Part shown: one piece after another, positions 21,186 through 27,644 of the stretch
Position numbering within the stretch: position 1 is the first letter of the stretch
How the letters are laid out: every line of letters starts with the position of its first letter
NCBI GenBank assembly: GCA_004369045.1
Contig: ML213544.1
Location: forward strand, 75,550 to 103,193
Direction of reading: 5' to 3'
Length of the DNA stretch: 27,644 nucleotides
From: Heliocybe sulcata
Taxonomy: Eukaryota > Basidiomycota > Agaricomycetes > Gloeophyllales > Gloeophyllaceae
Position numbers and translations under genes: made by a program
The notes under the pieces: generated by a model
Database searches by the model: none
What the model was told of the DNA's origin: nothing
The model's input: only the letters and a program-made list of their open reading frames with translations

Positions 21186-22836
21186 ATGGCGATGAAAAAC
21201 ACGGCTGAAGATGTCAAAATCGAGTTCAACGCGAAGGGCATGCCCTTCCGCCAGCTCGGGTCTTCGGGCCTGCGCGTGCCGGTATTCTCCCTCGGAGGCT
21301 GGCTCACGCTCGGCGGGACGGTCGTTGGCGATCCTGTCAAGGTATGCATCTGCTATAGACTGTGATCTCGCCTTATTCACTGGTAGGCTAGGAAATCATT
21401 AAAATTGCGTATGAGAATGGTATCAACATGTTCGATACCGCCGAGGCGTATGCGAAGGGAAAGTCTGAGATCGAAATGTGAGTGCGATGTCTCTTTCTGC
21501 GGAATCAGTCTCTCAGTCTTATCATGTACAGGGGTCGTGTGATCAAAGAGCTCGGCCTGCGCCGTACCGACCTCATCATCACCACCAAGATCTTCTGGGG
21601 CCCGCGCGACGGCCCCAACGACAAGGGTCTCTCCAGGAAGCAGTGAGCTTATTCAATCCATGCAGTCATTCGATGAACGAACGGCTGTTCCCAGCATCAT
21701 CGAAGGCACCCGCGAGTGCCTGCAGCGTCTCCAGCTCGACTACGTCGACGTCCTGTTCGCGCACCGGTACGACGTGACCGTGCCGATGGAGGAGGTCGTC
21801 CGCGCATTCCACTGGATCATCGAGCAGGGATACGTGCGTGCCGCTCTCTGTCGCCTGATTTGCTCACACGCTCATAACCTCCATAGGCGTACTACTGGGC
21901 AACATCCGAGTGGTCCGCGCGCGATCTTGAGGAGGCGATCCGTAAGTCTCCCGTTTTGAGCTCTCCTCTCCTGCTCACGGTACACTGTGCCTCACGCGTG
22001 CAGAAATTGCGGACAAGTACGGCCTCCACAAGCCTGTCGCCGAGCAGTGCCAGCACAAGTGCGTCTTTCTCCCCCTCCCTTTTCTGGCCCACTGACGCAC
22101 CGCATAGCATGCTCCACCGCGAGCGCCCCGAGAAGGAGTACGCGCCGCTGTACAAGAAATACCGCATCGGGACAACGGTCTGGAGTGCGCTCGCGAGCGG
22201 GCTGTTGACCGGCAAGGTGCGTGCTTCGCCCTCTTTCCAAGCTATAGACTCATCTCTCCCGCGCACAGTACAATAATGGCGTGCCCGAAGGCTCGCGGTT
22301 CGACCTCAACAAGGACTTTTTCAAGAACACGCTGCAGTCGCTCACCGAGGAGGAGGGCCTCGCGAAGATCGAAAAGGTCAAAAAGCTGACGGCGCTTGCG
22401 GAGAAGAGTGCGTGCTCTGGTTGGCTGTTGGCTCTGTACTCACCATGGCTCTCTGCGTACGGCCTTGACTTGTCTCGGTAGAGCTCGGCTGCAGCCCTGC
22501 GCACCTCGCGCTCGCGTGGGTCGCGAAGAGCCCGAACACGAGCACGGTGATTCTCGGCGCGAGTAAGCCCGAGCAGGTCAGTCTCCTATTCCGTGGCGCC
22601 TCTCCATCTAACCACCCCGCCATCCCAGGTCATCGACAACCTGAAGGCGATTGAGGTCATCCCGAAACTGACGCCCGAGGTGATGGAGGAGATCGAGGGC
22701 ATCCTCGGGAACAAGCCGGATCCTTACGTGCGTTCTGATTCAACATGATGAGTAGCATGATGGCTGATGTTGGCGTGTGTAGCTGACTTATGGTCGACCG
22801 CCGTTGGACGCGTTCGGGCGGGATCCGATCTACTAA
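21186..22836 (+). CDS. Aldo-keto reductase, voltage-gated K+ channel beta-subunit type
   Basis: This NADPH-dependent aldo-keto reductase resembles the Kv-beta (AKR6) group. In fungi such proteins are soluble and probably reduce aldehydes, ketones or quinone-like compounds. Exons: 21186-21341, 21392-21477, 21532-21642, 21695-21833, 21887-21941, 22004-22058, 22108-22216, 22269-22407, 22482-22576, 22629-22727, 22783-22836; phases join to give 365 aa. The N-terminal barrel strand is [19 protein letters not shown]. The catalytic tetrad is Asp67 and Tyr72 ([11 protein letters not shown]), Lys100 ([10 protein letters not shown]) and His141 (DVLFAHRYD). Cofactor-site segments include [15 protein letters not shown] and, near the C-terminus, [13 protein letters not shown]. 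Length is usual for the family. It is one of two intact genes enclosed by the inverted repeat and lies upstream of phospholipase B on the same strand. Confidence 0.95.
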
Positions 22837-23574
22837 GGGAAGGCAAAGGGATATGCAAGATGAGAAGGATAGCAGAAGGTGTACAAGGGTGCGCAGGGAA
22901 ACTGGGAGATGTATGAGAATAGGCAACGAAAGGAAATGTATTGGTATTGAATCGAAAGCACAAGTGTGGCTGTGAGTGTTGTTCTCATCCACGTCGATCT
23001 AATGTCCTGGACTTGGTCGATCTGCCATCTCTCAACTCGGCGGGTTAGGGTTCCCTGCGAGTCGGCGTGAGATACCCATGGCCAACGTAGGATTATTACG
23101 GAAAGGATGGAAGTATTGTGTTCCACAAACTCCCCGCCACTTGCTCTGCAGTCTGGAAGGGAAGGCAAGCTGGAGAATTTCCGGCATTCTGAGGCTCATA
23201 TTCCCCGGCTCGTCTTCATTCTTCCTCGTTTTCGCAGACTGCAGCCGATCCTCGTCGCAGTACCCGCCACGCGCTGACTAGCAACACGGCTCATGAGATG
23301 CAGCGTCCATTCCTGGAAGCAGACACATTACGGCAGAAAGATGTAGTTCCTGGAAGTCATCAGGCAAGGAACGGCATCACCAATACTCCCAGCCCAGTCC
23401 TAAATCCAACTCGAAAGCAGTCATCTGACCTTCCTTGCCCTCCTTCGACGTTGCGGAGCGAGAAGGTATTTTCAAAACGCTGCCGATATATCTCCGCACC
23501 TCCTACCCCGCATTCCCATTAAATGCACCTCGCGATACTTCCCAAATGCACCAGCGCGTCTGCCCGGCCTCGCC
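22837..23574. other. Intergenic region between aldo-keto reductase and phospholipase B
   Basis: No gene is seen. A weak AT element, GATATATC at about 23485-23492, lies some 85 bp before the phospholipase B ATG and could be its TATA box. Confidence 0.4.
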
Positions 23575-25599
23575 ATGCTGTTCACCATCGTCGCACTCGC
23601 GGGCACCGCCTCGGTCGCCGCGCTGACGGCCTCGCAGGCGTACACGCCCACCGCCGGCGCCTGCCCCGCTGGCTTCTCCCTCGTTCGGAACGCAGGCAGC
23701 CCCGCGACGGGCCAGACGCTCTCGCCCTCCGAGGCGGCCTACATCGCGACGAAGCGGGAGACCGTGCTCCCCCATGCTTTCCGGACCTACCTCGACACGG
23801 TCGTGCGCACGCAGGTGCAGCTCCCGGCGTACATGTATAATATCCTGGGGAGCGAGGATCCGGAGCAGATGCCGACCGTAGGGATCGCGACGAGCGGCGG
23901 GGCGTATAGGGCGGCGCTGTTTGGCGCGGGAGTGCTGAATGCGCTGGATGGGAGGAATGAGAGCAGTTTGGAGAGGGGCACGGGGGGGCTGCTGCAAGCG
24001 ACGTCGTATATCTCGGGCCTTTCTGGGGGCAGCTGGCTCGTGTACTCGCTGGCGCAGGCGAATTTCCCTCCGGTTCAGCAACTTGTCTTTGGGGAGAACG
24101 TTGAGGGCGGGTATGGCGGGTGGAACCTCGAGTATGGGACGCTCACTCTGTACCCGTCAACGGACGATGCTACCGACGCGGAGTATATGAGCCAGACTGT
24201 TGCAGATATCACTGGCAAGTATGAGGCTGGATGGCCCGTGTCGATCGTCGACCTTCTGAGTCGGAGCATGGGGAGACATTTCTTGAACGATACAACCCAG
24301 AGCAACTTCTTCGACAACAGCACGGTGCATGGTGCCGGCGTCTTGTTTTCGGATCTCCAAACTGTGTAAGTGCAAAGCGAATTGAGAGTGTCGGTTGGTT
24401 GACATGGTTTCGTATAGCCCGACAATCATGTCACGCGAGCAGCCGTTCCCCATCGTGGTTGCGGACGGCTGGTCGAAATATCCGTATGGCGCCGATGGAG
24501 GGGAGGCGCTGGGAAGCCTGGTTCCGCCATCGAACGTTATCTATGAGTTCAACGCATGTAAGCCGCCAAACTGACCCGTGTTTTATTATGTGTATCAGGC
24601 TACTGACGGCGGTTCTGACGTATTTTGCAGACGAGATGGGGTCGTATGACCCGCAGCTCGCTGCCTTTGCGCCGATCCAATACTTGGGTACCACCAATGA
24701 GAGCGTATGCATAACGGGCTTCGAACAGGCGTCTTTTATCGTCGGAAGCTCTAGTGATTATTATGCAGCAAGTAACTCGAGTGTGCGTACATTTCGCTCT
24801 TCGGTTTGCATGCATATGGATGATTGGACTCCTATAGTACGCGAGTATCATGGCCTCCGCGGGGTCTTGGATTACTCTGGTGAACGAGTCCTTCACGCAG
24901 CCGGGTGTGCAGCTCGATGTTGCCTTGTATCCCAACCCTTTCCAAGGCGCGGGCAACGGCTCCTTTACCGAAGTCAACGAGACTTACCTGAGTATCGTCG
25001 ATGGAGGAAACGATGGCCAGGCGATCCCGATTCAACCGCTCCTCGTGAAGGCGCGAGCGATTGACACGCTGATCGCGATTGACGTGAACGCGGAGGTCAA
25101 CAACTACGCTACTGGAGGAGATTTCATTGTACGTACCTCCTCAACACTCTCCTGCGCACATTCTCATAGCGTATGTTATCAATTGCAGTCATCTGCAACT
25201 CGCGCTGCACTGTTCCCGGAAGCATACTCATTCCCGCCTATCCCGCTCAACACCAGTACGTTCGTCGCGGAGAACCTCACCACCCGCCCGACTTTCTTCG
25301 GATGCAACACGCCCGAGACCCCGCTCATCGTATACATCGCGAATGGTGGCCCACCAGCAGGACAGCCCGCGGTGACCAACACGAGCGATGATACGTGGAC
25401 GCCGACACTCGCCGAAGCGTTCCTGGATCAGACTTTCGATATGGCGACGCAGGGAATCACGAATGGCACAGTGGGCGCTAGAGATGCGGAGTGGGGTGCA
25501 TGCTTGGCATGCGCAGTTGTTGACAGGGAAAGATATCGCCAGGGTATCGCGAGAAGTGGGGTTTGCGAGACTTGTTTGGCGAGGTACTGTTGGAGTTGA
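23575..25599 (+). CDS. Secreted phospholipase B / lysophospholipase
   Basis: This fungal phospholipase B is expected to hydrolyse acyl esters of phospholipids and lysophospholipids outside the cell or in the wall. Exons: 23575-24365, 24418-24557, 24631-24782, 24838-25128, 25189-25599; phases join to give 594 aa. The N-terminus MLFTIVALAGTASVAALTASQA is a signal peptide. The oxyanion/arginine segment is IATSGGAYRAAL (Arg112), with SGGA where many relatives have SGGG. The nucleophile elbow is SGLSGGSW (Ser150), and the catalytic Asp is in SIVDGGNDGQAIP (Asp416). The C-terminus carries the typical Cys-rich signature WGACLACAVVDRER..CETCLARYCW. Many N-x-S/T sites suggest heavy N-glycosylation. 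There is no C-terminal hydrophobic tail, so a GPI anchor is unlikely. Length is near the family norm. A fragment of a second copy lies about 0.65 kb downstream. Confidence 0.95.
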
Positions 25600-26246
25600 A
25601 TAACCAATTAGAGAGGCTATTTTACCGGGTTAGAGGGACTTAACTGGGTTGCGGAATCAGTACCTTTGGGTCATCGGGACACTTGCAACGCATAGTCGTT
25701 TGATAGGTACTTGGCATTGCAGGATTTGTGATGCATGTCTTCGCAAGGATTGCAATCCCGAGACATGGTAATGAGGGCCCTGCGTTGTACGGCGAACGAA
25801 GGCGGGATGTGTCTCTTCAAGGTGACGTCTCGAGAAAGGAAGTCTTGGAATCAGTTCATCAGCACGCCCTATTGCTGCACGACCGGGGACACGGCAAGTT
25901 CTGCTCCAGATTTACTCGATTCGCAGCAGGTTCGAGGAGGCTGGGTCGATGGAATCGTCGCCCCGCTAAGGCGTTTCAGAAGTCGGTACGAATCCAGTCA
26001 AACGCCAGCGCGAATCCCCCAAGCACGTAAGCAGAACAGGCTTGAGGTCAACCTTGGAAGAACGGGCTTTGTAGGAGGCTCACGTAACCATCGCTCTGAC
26101 TTGGCCCCGAACAGACGCCGAGAGGAACTGCGGCATCGTGGCTTGCATGAGCCCACGATAAAAGTGTTCGTGTGATGCATCTCCTACGCATCATGCCGCG
26201 AACGAAAATACGCGAGGAAGGAATTTCTACATACCTAATCAGCCAG
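25600..26246. other. Region downstream of phospholipase B, no supported gene
   Basis: An open frame at 25735-26175 (+) has no recognised domain. Because a phospholipase B relic follows directly, part of this stretch may be decayed duplicate DNA, but I could not align it to the intact gene by eye. Confidence 0.35.
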
Positions 26247-26297
26247 AGGTTTTTTGAATGTAACACGCACGAGACCCCGGCCCTCATATCCATCGCC
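26247..26297 (+). pseudogene. Phospholipase B relic fragment
   Basis: The segment encodes RFFECNTHETPALISIA, matching TFFGCNTPETPLIVYIA encoded at 25291-25341 in the intact phospholipase B, with a similar nucleotide run (ACACG.CCGAGACCCCG type). The frame closes soon after and no catalytic motifs are seen, so this is a broken partial copy in the same orientation. Its full extent is unclear. Confidence 0.5.
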
Positions 26298-26369
26298 AGC
26301 AGCATAGCCTGCGCTTGGATGCTGGAGGCCTCCGAATTTCTCGCTTCTGTTCGAGGTCCTCGGAGTACC

Positions 26370-27122
26370 CCTTAAACGATACAGATGGTAGCATTCGGAC
26401 AGCTGATATGCAAGGAAAAGGATACCGTCAACTTGCTCTGTCCTCTCTTCCGGAGGCTGACTCAGTGCCTCTCTGAGATCTCGAAACATGACGTCCAGGT
26501 ACGAAGCGACGGATCCGTCCTCTGGACCCTTGCGACCTTCATCTACCATACTGCGGTAATGTTGTCTAATGCCGTTGTAGTCGCGGAATTCATACTGAGG
26601 CTCCATCCACTTGCCTGGCCCAAATCCATGTATCTAGTGGAAGTCATGTCGGGGCATGCCGCGGAAGAATGCCTCCAGCGGCTCGACCACCTTGTCCATA
26701 TGCCTCAAGATCCCATGCATACCGTAGCACTTAACGGTGCCAAGTAGCTCCGTCTCCTGTGCACCACGGCGTAGAGCTGCAAGGAGCTGGTCGGCCGCGT
26801 CCCGATCCTCTTGCTGGAGTGCGGAGTTTATGGCGAGCTTCAATGAGACACTGCCATCCCTGTGCATGGTCATAGTGACCGCAGCATATCGACCCTCTCG
26901 TCCCGTAGAGACAGTTGCAGCAATGTCATCTAGAACCTTGAGGTCATCGTCGCGATCGTCCACGCCAAAAGGCAGATCATGGTGCTTGCCGGCCTTAAGT
27001 CTGGTCCAGCGCTGCGACTTCTTTCAGTTCTCGGGTTAGTTCTGCTGTAGAGGGATATACTTCAGTGTCACAGTGGAATGTGCGAAGAGCAGTTATTCGG
27101 ACCCACCTTGAGTATCGTTCAT
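26370..27122 (-). pseudogene. Decayed gene of unknown family
   Basis: I do not recognise the family. A short exon 1 (27122-27107, MNDTQ) has a good donor, and exon 2 from 27044 begins AELTRELKEVAAL. That frame stops at 26997, whereas the following protein-like sequence (TRLKAGKHHDLPFGVDDRD) is in another frame, so a frameshift near 27010 is likely. The main frame runs through helical, acidic sequence to LLGTVKCYGMHGILRHMDK and on to RHDFH, where a TAG stands at 26636-26634. The same frame continues open beyond it (GKWMEPQYEFRDYNGIRQHY .. LFLAYQLSECYHLY). The TAG may be a nonsense mutation or the acceptor of a 57-nt intron (26690-26634). The real C-terminus is probably near 26370; the open frame then runs antisense through the phospholipase B relic. 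No signal peptide or membrane span is seen. Confidence 0.6.
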
Positions 27123-27182
27123 TGTGTTCCTATAGATGCCTGCGATAGATGCTGGTGTGGTGAGGGTGGATCCGGGGGGCAT

Positions 27183-27189
27183 CTTATAA
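27183..27189 (-). promoter_or_regulatory. TATA-like element of the decayed gene
   Basis: The minus strand reads TTATAAG about 60 bp upstream of the ATG at 27122. The spacing supports that ATG as the original start. Confidence 0.4.
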
Positions 27190-27262
27190 GCCAACACACA
27201 TCTGGTCAGCCGGGTTGTTATGTTATCCTTCCCTTGTAGCAGTCTAGACTGCAGCCTTCTTG

Positions 27263-27282
27263 TGCTTGACGATCCGCCAATG
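27263..27282 (+). repeat. Inner 20-bp block of the inverted repeat, right side
   Basis: TGCTTGACGATCCGCCAATG is the exact reverse complement of 20024-20043. On this side it abuts the long arm directly. Confidence 0.85.
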
Positions 27283-27644
27283 CGACGCAGGGTAAGTAGC
27301 CGTGTGACGGGCCAACGGGATGAGTCACGGTCATGTGATCGTGACTGACATGCCTCTTTCTGAACAGCCGTTTCTGGGTTCTACTGCGCACTTACTTCGT
27401 GCGCGCGATGTCCGACAGTTCAATCCCTGTCTGCGCCTGTTCGATACAGCATTAATTCAATTATCGTGGCGTTTGTCTTTGCCATGGAGCCAGGCCGCAT
27501 GTCAAGACAATATGAATTTGTAAACACTGAATGAGCGCGGTCCTGCGCCGGCCGCGTTTGAACGGAGCTATATATATGTCGCACTTTGTAGGCCTTAGTT
27601 ACGTATTAGCAGGGTAGGAGAATGTTATTAACAAAGCTACGGCG
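27282..27644 (+). repeat. Right arm of the long inverted repeat, cut by the window end
   Basis: This is the reverse complement of 19609-19971, with a single mismatch seen. The last base corresponds to 19609, only 67 bp short of the start codon of the 18227-19542 gene. If the repeat continues, a second copy of that gene could begin just outside the window, reading rightward. Confidence 0.95.

Noticed and set aside
19609-27644. Classical DNA transposon with long terminal inverted repeats
   Set aside because: No transposase is visible between the arms and the enclosed intact genes are host-type enzymes; the arm lies next to a gene and its promoter. Not excluded, but not supported.

Overview
This window looks like nuclear DNA of a filamentous basidiomycete, most likely an Agaricomycete of the wood- or litter-decay type. 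Genes are split by short introns (about 48 to 100 nt) with GT..AG ends, their phases join cleanly, and the gene families fit: a FunK1-type kinase, a Lam16A-like GH16 glucanase, a microsomal P450, a fungal phospholipase B and a potassium-channel-beta-type aldo-keto reductase. The order Polyporales is a guess. Several stretches are relics or repeats, so this is a rearranged accessory region. Both window ends fall in repeat-like sequence.

Layout. 1-1198: degenerate GTCGCT-rich repeat-like DNA. 1199-1981 (-): 5' half of a P450 gene, cut off at that repeat and also broken internally. 2885-3621 (+): SnoaL/NTF2-like small protein. 5205-6512 (-): FAD monooxygenase, divergent from an intact 12-exon P450 at 8251-10565 (+). 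12402-13729 (+): secreted GH16 glucanase, convergent with a FunK1 kinase at 13895-16652 (-). 17244-17286 (-): relic of the first exon of the gene at 18227-19542 (-), an uncharacterised 312-aa protein. 19609-19971 and 27282-27644: near-perfect inverted repeat arms enclosing about 7.3 kb. This interval holds the aldo-keto reductase (21186-22836 +), phospholipase B (23575-25599 +), a phospholipase B relic (near 26247 +) and a decayed gene of unknown family (about 26370-27122 -).

Function. The left half is rich in oxidative enzymes (FAD monooxygenase, P450, P450 pseudogene, SnoaL-like protein). This resembles a tailoring set, but no terpene synthase, PKS or NRPS core is present, so I do not call a biosynthetic cluster. 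GH16 and phospholipase B are secreted hydrolases acting on beta-glucan and on phospholipids. The most unusual feature is the long inverted repeat: its left arm carries the 5' flank and likely promoter of the 18227-19542 gene, and a third trace of that gene lies 2.2 kb away, so this is probably a small duplicating family.

Exon coordinates were assigned by eye from splice signals, phase continuity and recalled family features. No alignment or database search was run.
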